64,000 nt of DNA from Brienomyrus brachyistius (lineage: Eukaryota > Chordata > Actinopteri > Osteoglossiformes > Mormyridae): the NCBI RefSeq assembly GCF_023856365.1, contig NW_026042744.1, positions 41,476-105,475 of the forward strand. Reading direction: 5' to 3'. Under the pieces are notes generated by a model. The model did not search any database. It was given only the letters and a program-made list of their open reading frames with translations, and was not told the DNA's origin. Below are positions 32,056-41,615 of the stretch, piece after piece. Made by a program: the position numbers and the translations under genes. Within the stretch, counting starts at the first letter, position 1. Every line of letters begins with the position of its first letter.

Positions 32056-32764
32056 AATGTGTATTGGAATAAAGCATAATTGTATTTGCCATGACGTTTT
32101 GCTTTTCGCTGTAGTGCTATGGTTGAACGGAAAAACTTACTTTTGTGTGCATAAGAAAATAAATAGGAGGAACTACGAAACCAAGTAATTCCTTTTACTA
32201 TGTATACTTTTTCTTTAATGTTAAAAGATAGACAAACTAGTAATGGGCAAACAGCTCTTCGGCTCTTGAATTAAATTATGCAGGTACTACAGCAAAATGC
32301 TCAAAAATACCAAAACACATCAAGAGCTAAATATGCAAAAACAATAAATACCTTCCTGTGGAAAAGGGGCAACATAAACCAAATGTAAAGTCACGAAAAT
32401 CATGAAAATATAAAGTACACTTTACACACTTCATTTCTTTGAATTGAAATTAATTATATTCATCTACCTTCATACATTAATACAAGACATTATATGATTA
32501 TAATGTTTGTTATTATCATATAATTTTTATTTAGGTATTATGTAGGTGCAGTTAATGTATAGTGTTACCTGATATATACTAATAAGCAGTAATACAATAA
32601 AAAGAGAGAAGAATGTCAGCTGTTCTCCAAGAAGTTACTGATTTCTTGGATGGCTAGAAGAACATCGATTCAGTTCCCAAAAATCTGTAAGAACAATTTT
32701 TGAGGATCTGTATTTTCCATTGTTATTCTCAAAGGGCTGTCATCATGACTATTTTGCTTTTCAG

Positions 32765-33115
32765 GTAAAGACTCCAACAGCAGGACTGTGGTACAGCAGC
32801 CTGTGTCTGACACATTGCAGCCAGGAGACTCTGTGAGCCTGCAGTGTACGATAGAGACTGGGAGCTGTGCAGGAGAACACAGTGTTTACTGGTTCAGACA
32901 TGGATCAGGAGAATCCCTTCCTGGAGTCATTTACAGCCCTGGAAACAGCAGTGATGAGTGTGAGAAGAGCCCTGAGGCTGGATCTCCTACACGGAGCTGC
33001 GTCTACAGCCTCCCCAAGGGGAACCTCAGCCTCTCCGATGCTGGGACTTACTACTGCGCTGTGGCCATGTGTGGGGAGATGCTGTTTGGGAACGGCACAT
33101 AGCTGGATATAGATG
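32765..33115 (+). CDS. NITR exon 3: I-type Ig domain with premature stop
   Basis: Acceptor TTTTCAG at 32758-32764. Six cysteines in the NITR I-domain pattern: 'VSLQCTIETGSCAGEHSVYW', 'CEKSPEAGS', 'SCVYSLPKGNLSLSDAGTYY' then Cys, and 'MCGEMLFGNGT'. A TAG (33100-33102) directly follows FGNGT. In the adjacent duplicate unit the same codon is CAG. Donor GATG|GTAACA at 33116. The product would lack the membrane anchor. Confidence 0.88.
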
Positions 33116-33183
33116 GTAACACCCAGTGTGGGGAGATGCTGTTTGGGAACGGCACACAGCTGGATATAGATGGTAGCACCCAG
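33070..33183 (+). repeat. 57-bp tandem duplication of exon end and splice donor
   Basis: Units start at 33070 and 33127; a third partial starts at 33184. Each carries the J-like strand (TTTGGGAACGGCACA) and a GATG|GTA donor. 57 bp is 19 codons, so use of the second donor would keep the frame but add a second J-like segment. The stop is only in the first unit. Confidence 0.88.
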
Positions 33184-33318
33184 TGTGGAGAGTATATCTG
33201 CTTCAAAGTTTTATTTAGCTTATTCTGCTATTAAGACATTTATTTCTTTTTTTAATGTAATGAATTTTCTAATTTAAGTGCTTAAATTAAATTACACAGA
33301 TGTTAATTTAATAATTAT

Positions 33319-33498
33319 ACATCCATCCATCCATTTTCCAAACCGCTTATCCTATTGGGTCGCGGGGGGTCCGGAGCCTAATTTAATAATTATTTCAAAT
33401 ATTAATATCCATCCATCCATCCATTTTCCAAACCGCTTATCCTATTGGGTCGCGGGGGGTCCGGAGCCTAATTTAATAATTATTTCAAATATTAATAT
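33319..33498 (-). repeat. Two tandem copies of a SINE tail fragment
   Basis: CATCCATCCATTTTCCAAAC to 'GGGGGGTCCGGAGCCTAATT', then an AT-rich stretch, is repeated with a period of about 89 bp. The same SINE family as elsewhere, truncated to its 3' end and duplicated inside NITR intron 3. Confidence 0.8.
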
Positions 33499-33660
33499 AA
33501 ATTGTTAAAATACAAAATACTAGAAGTTCATGTTAAAAATGGACTATTTACAAAACAACTGCTGTAATGTGTTATCGATTTGATCTTTAACTAATGTAAT
33601 GTAAGCAAATGGGAAATGTGTCTCTATATCATTATGCTGAAATCTATCTCTTTGTTACAG

Positions 33661-33780
33661 GCTTTCAGAAGCTGCTGGATCCTCTTCACTCTGGCTTGCT
33701 GATAGTTTTATCTTGCAGCATTATTCTGAACGTTGCTCTCATTTGTATAAGATGTAAACTGACCTGTACACACTGTGCAG
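33661..33780 (+). CDS. NITR exon 4: transmembrane segment
   Basis: Acceptor TTGTTACAG, donor GCAG|GTACGC, phase 1 at both ends. Encodes a short stalk and then 'SGLLIVLSCSIILNVALICI', a membrane segment followed by Arg/Lys and cysteines. No basic residue within the membrane core, so no obvious adaptor-pairing charge, in line with an inhibitory receptor. Confidence 0.8.
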
Positions 33781-34267
33781 GTACGCTGCCCGGCTTTATG
33801 CACTCAGAAGGACAAAATGTAGATTTTAACAAATTATAGAAATATAAAATTGTTTTATGATAGATAACATTTTCATATTAAAACCACTCTTGCAGGTAAT
33901 ACAGTTTTAAAATCCATTATTAAATCTCACCTTATTTATATAAACCTTTTTGTACTGTAAGATTTACATTTTTGTATTATATCTTTCATATTTTGCAAAA
34001 TCTATTGAAATATACATGTTGCAATAAGTTGCATATCAATAACTTTTATTACCAAGATCTCCTTTATAGCAATTTTATTATATATGATATATGAGAACAA
34101 ATGACACGTATCCAAACATGCACACTTAAATTGACAGAAGTCATTTTTACTTTCATTTTTGAGACAAAAAGGATGTTGATTGCTTGAAAATTCGGAATGT
34201 TATCTGACCACGGTATGATACCGTGCGAAATTAAATAATATATTGATGTGTTATATATTTTAAACAG

Positions 34268-34314
34268 ATGAAAAGAACAGTGATATATCAAAAGTGGAAT
34301 GGTCACGCAAGCAA
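34268..34314 (+). CDS. NITR exon 5: cytoplasmic
   Basis: 47-nt exon between TTAAACAG and GTATGT, encoding DEKNSDISKVEWSRKQ. Short juxtamembrane exon; phase 1 to 0 fits its neighbours. Confidence 0.7.
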
Positions 34315-34470
34315 GTATGTAATAAATATTTCAAATTACAAATCGTCAGTAAAACAAATGAACCTCAGACTGATTTCCATCCTGGGATCAGCATTTTAAG
34401 TGCTATTTGTGAAAATAGGTAATAGCAAACCGATTTGATCCATCCAATTCTGCCATCTTTGTCTCCACAG

Positions 34471-34596
34471 TGCCATGACGAGGACACACTGAATTACGCT
34501 GCCCTGAACCTTAAGAAGCCAAAACCCAGGAGACAGAAGAAAGACGGGAATAATGACACTCTGTATTCTGACCTCCGCTACAGAGATTATGAATAA
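34471..34596 (+). CDS. NITR exon 6: ITIM-bearing tail and stop
   Basis: Acceptor GTCTCCACAG. Encodes 41 residues with ITIM 'LNYAAL' near the start and 'TLYSDL' near the end, then TAA at 34594-34596. AATAAA overlaps the stop (34592-34597). These tyrosine motifs recruit SH2-domain phosphatases in the family. Confidence 0.82.
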   Translation, partial: CHDEDTLNYAALNLKKPKPRRQKKDGNNDTLYSDLRYRDYE

Positions 34597-36394
34597 AGAT
34601 GCTTCTCATTCATGTCAGTCACACAGAGTGTTCAGGGTGTAGCTTTAATAATGTTCAGAGGAGGGCAGGGGAGCCAGTGCTTCTGAGACTGAATCACGGG
34701 ATTTTACGGAGCACCGGTGCTGAGTTTGGTGTCAGTGTGTTTGGGGCGCATTTTTACTGGAAGTGCAAATGTTCAAGCCAGACTGGGGGCTGAGGGAGGG
34801 GGAGAGGGGAGCCACAGAGATTATTTCTTCATGGCATGGGGGGGAATAAGCGGCTTTAATGTTGTGGAAAGGCTGAGTTGCTGCAATCAGTTCTTTGATG
34901 TCACACATGCTTACTTGTCTCCCTTGTGTACCATGCTGAATGGTTTGGGGCAAACGCACAGGGACTGATCGATTATATTAAACAGATGAAAGAAACTGAA
35001 TGAAAATTTCAAGTGTTCTTAAATTACGTTTTTCATTTAATTGTGTGTTCTGGATGTATTTTTGAGTATATACATGTACCTGTATATGTACCTGTATATA
35101 TACCTGTGTCGTTAATAACGATGTGGATAATTAAGAAAGAGGAGTTTTGTTTCTTGCTCCCTGTCTTGTTACTTGGCTCACAAACATACACACACATAGA
35201 CACACACACAAACATACACAGACACACAAACACACACACACATAGACACACACACACACAAACACACATGCACACATGCACACACACACACTGCTACGGC
35301 TCTGTAAGAACACTACCATGCTCTTTTGTGTGAGTGGGGTGGGGGGTGTTAAATAAGATGAAAATGACAATGGCTGTACTTTTGTTATGTCAGTTGTGTT
35401 TCTATAGTCATTGTATCATATTCCACAAGCTTTTTATTCTACAAGATGTACAAGCCAGTCAGTGTATTCAGTGGGGTGTTCAGGAGTCATTAGGTTCTGA
35501 AAAATGTCTTGCATTTAAAACATAATGTACTTTTGAATACTTAAGTATTTTTAGATGCAAATACTCCAGTACTTTAACTGAAGTAAAAAATTAACTGAAA
35601 AACTTTGAGTATTATTTGACGAGGAGTATCTATACTTAACTCAAGTAGTGAAGTTGTGTACTTTGTCCACCTCTGTCCAAAAGTGACATACAGCTGTAAG
35701 CTGTTTGGGTTTGTTTGTCTGCTGAGTGCTTCTCTGCAGTGCTGCAGATGTTTCCACTGGTTAGATGCAGCTCAGGAAGACTGACCCACTGACTGCACTG
35801 TGCTGGACTCACTTTGCAAAGAGTAAAAACCACACAGACAGAACAATATCTGCTTCTTGTAAGACCCTGTTTCCTCTCTACCTCACCCAGGTCACGCTTT
35901 CAAGTATTCAGCCTAAGTTATTTTATCCAAACAAGCCACCATTATTATTCATGCAGCTGGACATTTGACTGGAGCACATGATTGCTACATATCACTACTG
36001 TACATGGAACGGAATGTACAGTTTTCACAACAGAACTTTAGAAAAGCAAAATTCTCATCAGTCCACATCTCTAACCACCACACATCCTAGGGCTCCCATT
36101 TATAATGGTACATTTTTGTTTTATTCACATTCTTTTTCATCACACAGATAAACACCATCCATTAATCTTACAGCATGTATCCTGGTCAGGGTGATGGGGA
36201 CGACACCACCTATATCGAGTGTGATTTAAGGCCAAGACCTTAAAAGGGAGAGTCAAGACTGAGGCTTGTTACAAGAGCAGTGGGGCACAAAACAACAAAC
36301 AACATCATTATGAATGTAAAATAAATGGATGTATATATAAATATAGGGTAATAATAGAAACAAAAAATAAGAATATATTACATACAGAGGAATA
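34597..36394. other. NITR 3' flank; no further gene recognised
   Basis: Includes a CA-rich microsatellite at 35187-35292. Frames across it are low-complexity artefacts. No second NITR exon set was seen. Confidence 0.5.
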
Positions 36395-37080
36395 TTATAG
36401 GAATATTAAAATTAACTTATACACAATCCTTAACTTATACACAATCCTATTGCATGTAACATTATTGCTCATGTGCCAGATATTAGCCTCCCAAAGGAAG
36501 CTGCCACACAGGGCATAATGCACTGGCTCAATGCAACACTGCACATCAGTGAATAAGGAGGAACAATATTGCAGATCAGCAGCAGATAGAAACTGTATCA
36601 GAAGACAGTGAACAGGGGAAAAGTTCAATGAGCAGAGTGCAGATTATAAAGCCTGACTGCTGTGGGGCCCAATGACCTGCGGTACCGTTCTGTCACACGC
36701 CGGGTGTCTGAGTCTCTTACTGAAGGAGCTGCCCTTACGGGCCTCCATAGTCTGCTGGGGGGGTGAGAGGTGTCACATAAAATTGATGACAGCCTTGTTA
36801 TCAGCCTGCTCTCATCCATCTACTCTACAGTGCCAAGGGACGCTCCTCCCTGATGATGAGAGGAGTCTAAGCATGTGGACATTTGGGATAATGTGAGTTC
36901 AGAACTGGATGGTCAGCTGTACGACTTCCAGTCTGTAGGCAGACTCATCACCTTCAGTTATGATGGCAAACACAGTAGTATCACCTGCAAAATTCAGGAT
37001 CTTCACTGGAGCAGCAGTGATTTGTGTAGAAATTGAAGAGAAGAGGGAGAGCACAGAGCCTGGAGGAGCTCAGTGCTGAG
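36395..37080 (-). pseudogene. L2-like LINE reverse-transcriptase relic
   Basis: Minus-strand phrases 'ILNFAGDTTVFAIITEGDES' (around 36930-37000, the RT box normally containing a DD pair, here GD) and 'SSILCDTSHPPSRLWRPVRA' (36660-36790) belong to the C-terminal part of an L2-like LINE. Broken by stops. Confidence 0.6.
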
Positions 37081-38268
37081 GGTCAGCGTGTCTGATGTGT
37101 GCTGTAAGCATACAGATGTCCTGCATTTGTGGAACATTTTGTTTGTGCTGCTGTTTATATGTGTTGTTGACGCTGCAGTCAGTAATTTTCCACTAGCAGT
37201 CTCACCTCTGCATTTTACAGGAAGACTGACCGACTGAGAGCAGGGTGTTTGTGTCTCTCTTCTCAGTGAGCGAAAACCACACAACCATCAGGTCCTCAGC
37301 TCAGGCCCACTGCTTCACTAGAAAAACCACAAAGGGTATTTTTATCTAAAAGTGGGTGAGCAAGTGAGATGTTATTGACAGCATGAATTTGTCTACTAAC
37401 ATTTTAAATTCAAACCTAAAAAGCAGTATGTCCAGGATGTCAGTAATTACATTTAGTCAGTATGAACAATTTGGGTGCAATAATATAGAATAATGTAGAA
37501 TTTTGCATAATTCAGTTAATACCAGTAAGATACCGATCATTAACACTATAAGGTCATGTTGCTGAATCTCATTGTTAAAGTTAAATGAATCTACGCATTT
37601 TTATACACACAAGACTGTGCTTAGTTCATCTTTCAGTCAAAATCACACAGTGAGGCAAATCTGACCATCTTAATTGTTTTTGCTTGTGTGGAATGGCATC
37701 CCATGCAGGCCTGTGCTCTGTGCTTCCTGGGACAGGTCCCACCCTCTCCAGACCCCGATGAGAATTAGTAGTCGCTGGATAAAAGATTGACAAAAGATAA
37801 AAATACAAAAGTCATTCTTGCTGTCTAACCTCTGATTACTGCATGACATTTCTGATTTCTGATAACTGATAAGTAGAAAATATGTTTAGTCTCTTGCTTG
37901 GTGGTAAGAAAAAAGGAGAACCACAAAGAGCACAGTCATTTTCAAGGTTATTTCTCACTGGTCAGTGTGAAAGGCTGCGTCATTAATATAACGCCGGGCT
38001 CAGCACAGTGACTGCACCTGCGCTGCACTGTAGAACACAAGCCAGGCTGCAGACCATCAGCCCTGAAAGTTAAAACAGGACTCGTATGTGTGTCATGTGG
38101 TGTTTAATAAAAATTTACAGGACAGAACATAGTGGATTCAGTTTCCTTTGCTCTTACACTCCCAGTCCAAAGTGTGGCCACGACTGCTGTCAATGCATCT
38201 GTCTCTTTTTTCACCTTAATTTTTCACCTGTGTTATTCACCTTAATATCAAAAGGCTCCAAAGCAGTA
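37081..38268. other. No gene recognised
   Basis: No coding motif seen. Short frames only. Confidence 0.4.
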
Positions 38269-38284
38269 CACTGTAAAACCAAAT
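38269..38284 (+). repeat. Transposon left terminal inverted repeat
   Basis: CACTGTAAAACCAAAT, preceded by TA. Partner at 46311-46326. Confidence 0.8.
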
Positions 38285-39105
38285 TAGTAAGCAGAACTTA
38301 AAAAAATTGATGTAACTCGTTGCCTCAATGTTTTTAAGTTCATGAACTTAAAAAAAATATTTCAAAAAGGTTAAATATTTGGATTATATGCTACATAAAC
38401 ATTTTAATTACAGTTAAATTAAAACTAGTTATTAAATCAACTTAAATATTTTCAGTTATAGTGACTTAAAATTTCTCTTAACCTTTCTCATGGTATTAAG
38501 TTAACATTACAAAAAAAAATAAGTACACAAAGAACCATTTTTAAGTAGCATCAACTCAATATTTATTAGTCTTTGTCATTTGTTTTACAAGTACAAGTAA
38601 CTCAAAAGCTTTCACACACAAGACTCAAAATCGCATGTTTCAAAACTTAAAATTTTTGTGGCAACTCATTGCCTCAAATATTTTGAGTACAAACAAAGTA
38701 AAGTTTAAGTTACAGTGAGTTACACTGAATTCTTGCCCTCTTCTATTTAACACTGCAGTGTTAATTTAAGACAGAAGCATAAAACAATTCAGAGATGCAC
38801 TAGGCTAAAACCTGAACACCAGATTAAAATAGCACCTCTAAAATTACAAATTTATGAACCTGCCTGAAACTTAACATGTACCATTTACAACTAAAATACA
38901 CATACAATTATCAAGTACTACCCAGTACTTAACTTTCAAGAACAAGAGTTGTATTAATGCCAAATAACATTAATACAAAAGGCACACTGTGCATATTGTG
39001 GGAAAACAACTGGTGCAGAAACATTTTAACCATTATTTTCACAGAAATAATCTACATTGAACTACAAAGGAACTGCCAGGCCTTAGTAATTATTCTGATA
39101 AATGT

Positions 39106-41485
39106 CTACATGCGCATCAAGTCATTTTTGAGACTCTGTAACTTGGGTGACAGTTTACCATCGTCAAGACCAAGTAAAATCTTCTGAATGAATTCAAAAG
39201 TGTTGGTCAGTCCCCTGGGATAGCTGAGGTGTAGTGCATAGATCAGTCCAAACATTACCAGGACGGCATCAGCAAATCTGGGGAGGTTGCCCACAATCTC
39301 GCTTTCAATGACAACAGAGATTTTCACAGGCTGGAAGTGAACTGGACCTGTGTCATTATCTTTGACGACTGTGAGGAGGGCTACTGAAACATCTAAAAGG
39401 TCAGGCTCATCAGATGTGTCCTACAAAATAAAATGGATATAAAAGGATTAAAGATTTTTTATTAAGATTTTTGACAAAAATATTTACAGCAGGTTTAGTG
39501 CAAAGATAAAGGCATTTAGTTAGTCATGAGATTTAACAAACAATATTGCTTCAGACCAACTGACAGAAAGTTTAATGATTTTAATTGTTGTGTGAACAAA
39601 CTACAGTATGATTTTAAACAGAAGATCAGTGTTCTACAGGACCCAGCTAAGCTACCAGTAAACAAGAAATTGATACTATGCTAAAAAAACCTATAAAAAC
39701 ACTTTGCTTTAATCAAAATTATCTAGTACCAAAGTTTTTTTTTTTTTTACAGTGAGGTCAAAGAAAAATCGCTTCTAATCTCTTCAAATCACACAAACTA
39801 TGTGATTTGAAAGACTGAGGAAGGGTAAGCGTGTAAATATGTCTGTATTCATATGAACTGTTTACTTAATATAGTCGTGAGATTAAAAAAAATAAAATAA
39901 AACTTACTGTGCAGGTCTTGAAAAACTCAGAGACGTCCTCACGTAGATACACAGGAAGGGCATGAAGAACAGTAACACGCTTGGTGTGTATGTCATGAAC
40001 CTCCTATATAAAAGGAGATAAAAACAGAATTGTACATAACTTATTTACTGGTAAACATTACAATCAGATATACAAAATCAGACACATACCAAAAAACCTG
40101 GACAAGTTGTTGTATTGAAAGCTCATTTGAATCATCAAACTTTTCAAATGTTTTCCAATGTTCCTCTTTAAGAAATAGACCCATAAAATAGGTATAACAA
40201 TATTTTTACCTGTTCATCATGGATTTTCAGGATTTCAGTCAAAGCGTCTGACGTCTTCCCGGTTCTGCTTGCCTTCTGTCTGAACAGGGTCATCAGTCTA
40301 GGAAGATGTCGGTCAAGCTCAGAGTAGAATGTGTTGGGCAGGTTCTGGTTTGTAATCCGTTGGAACTCTGCATACACCTACATTTTAAAACAAAGACAGA
40401 CAGACAACACAGCCATATTAACTATGTGAATCTGGCAAATACACTACCCATCCATAAGGCAGAAAACAGCCCCTGAATGTGGTATATGTTGTCAAAAAAA
40501 GAAATAACAGGAAAAAGTGCTACTACATTACCTCAGATTCCATTTTGAGTGCAGGCCAGAGTTCCATGAGCTCTTTCACTGGTGGGCATGTCTTTACTAT
40601 GGTTTGTCGCCGCAGGGCAAATGTGGTTTGCATCATCTTTTTTATAAGCGGCAAGTTCTTCTCAGCTTTCTTCATTTCATCAACAACTTTCTGCCTCAGC
40701 TGTTCAAGGGTTGAGGGATTTTCTCCTTGGGGAAAGTTGGGCAGAAAGTTTACCTCCGCTCGTTTGGGTCTTTTAATATTTGAATGTGAAGATTCATTGT
40801 CAGGATTCATTCTACTTCTTTTTCCAGCATTCACTGTGATCTCTGAACATCCAGCCCTTCTCATCTTGCTCCTATAGTTGCCCATCTTAAACTTTAGGCT
40901 GTTCTTCCATCCATTCCAGCCAGTTTCAGATCCTGCTTCCTTCAAGCAAGGATATTTTAACACAAGAGCCTCAGCTACCATTGCTATCTCCTTATCACTG
41001 GGATAAGCCTTGTAGCCATACATCTCAGATGCTAGCTTTTCTAAAATGTCATGTTTTACATCTCTTGTTAACTGAAGATACTTGTTGTTCTTCTCAAATT
41101 CAGTATTACCTTCCCGAAGTTTCAATTCAACATCCAAAGAAAATGTGGGAATTGAAAAAAAAACTGAAGGCCATCTTCTCCCACGTTCTGAGGATGATAC
41201 ACTTGAGATTGTTTCTGTTGAGGCAACAGAGCTGGAATCTTGCTCAAAAGACACATGCACAACCGCTTTCTGTGGCAACTCATCAATGTCAGAGAGGGAT
41301 GTAAGTTTTCCATCAAAGTCGGGGTCTTCATATTTTAAACTGAAGTCAAGGTCTATTTCCAGCTGTTCTTTTATAACAGCAATCAGTGCATCAATAGAGG
41401 CTGGTCGTGAACAGAGTTTTAATTTTCTAGCCCGGTCTGGTTCAACAACACGAAGGACCATGGGTTGTGGGGATAGATCTGCCAT
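39106..41485 (-). CDS. Transposon-borne SAMD3-like protein, 510 aa, four exons
   Basis: Exons 40532-41485, 40210-40377, 39908-40003 and 39106-39420 (each a whole number of codons, AG/GT sites at every edge). ATG at 41485 chosen: it follows a CATTAG acceptor and starts MADLSPQP. Residues about 8-75 form a PB1-like fold: 'LRVVEPDRARKLKL' and an acidic 'LKYEDPDFDGKL' segment. The middle is helical and charged with a basic stretch ('GKRSRMNPDN'), followed by 'LPLIKKMMQTTFALRRQTIV'. The C-terminal exon has no known motif. It resembles proteins automatically named 'sterile alpha motif domain-containing protein 3-like' in fish; I see no SAM domain here. Role in transposition unknown: it lies downstream of and co-directional with the transposase inside the same terminal repeats. 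Confidence 0.8.
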
Positions 41486-41615
41486 TATGCTAATGGAAAG
41501 CAAAAGATTGGCATGCATAAATGGTTATTAAAATATACAGATTATATGCTGCTAGATAAACAGTAATACAAATATAGTAATTAATTCAATAAAAACTACT
41601 CACCACTGGCTAGAC

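Larger units (their letters stand above)
23058..32764 (+). other. NITR intron 2, hosting retrovirus and repeats
   Basis: 9.7 kb, of which 7.65 kb is the antisense retrovirus. Also present: an ATT microsatellite (about 23228-23259), an L2-like LINE tail (23955-24107), a possible Tc1-like end near 23390 and a hAT transposase C-terminus (31905-32050). Sequence from 32190 to 32764 is AT-rich with no feature recognised. Confidence 0.7.
22508..34596 (+). pseudogene. nitr-like: Novel immune-type receptor (NITR) gene, six exons, premature stop
   Basis: NITRs are teleost type I membrane receptors of cytotoxic lymphocytes with a V-type and an I-type Ig domain. Exons: leader 22508-22541, V 22710-23057, I 32765-33115, membrane 33661-33780, cytoplasmic 34268-34314 and 34471-34596. 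All junctions have AG/GT sites and the phases agree (1,1,1,1,0). Both Ig domains end in a J-like FGNGT motif, a NITR hallmark. The last exon has an ITIM (LNYAAL) and a TLYSDL motif, predicting an inhibitory receptor. Lesion: TAG at 33100-33102, inside the I-domain J-like motif, ahead of the membrane exon. As read it would give at best a truncated secreted two-domain product. A 7.65-kb antisense retrovirus occupies intron 2. It could still be expressed through an alternative splice or differ between alleles. Confidence 0.88.

Noticed and set aside
35033..35370. Cys/Val-rich and Thr/His-rich frames as small proteins
   Set aside because: Translations of a CA microsatellite.
39106..41485. Host SAMD3 gene
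   Set aside because: It sits with a transposase inside matched terminal inverted repeats, and I see no SAM domain.
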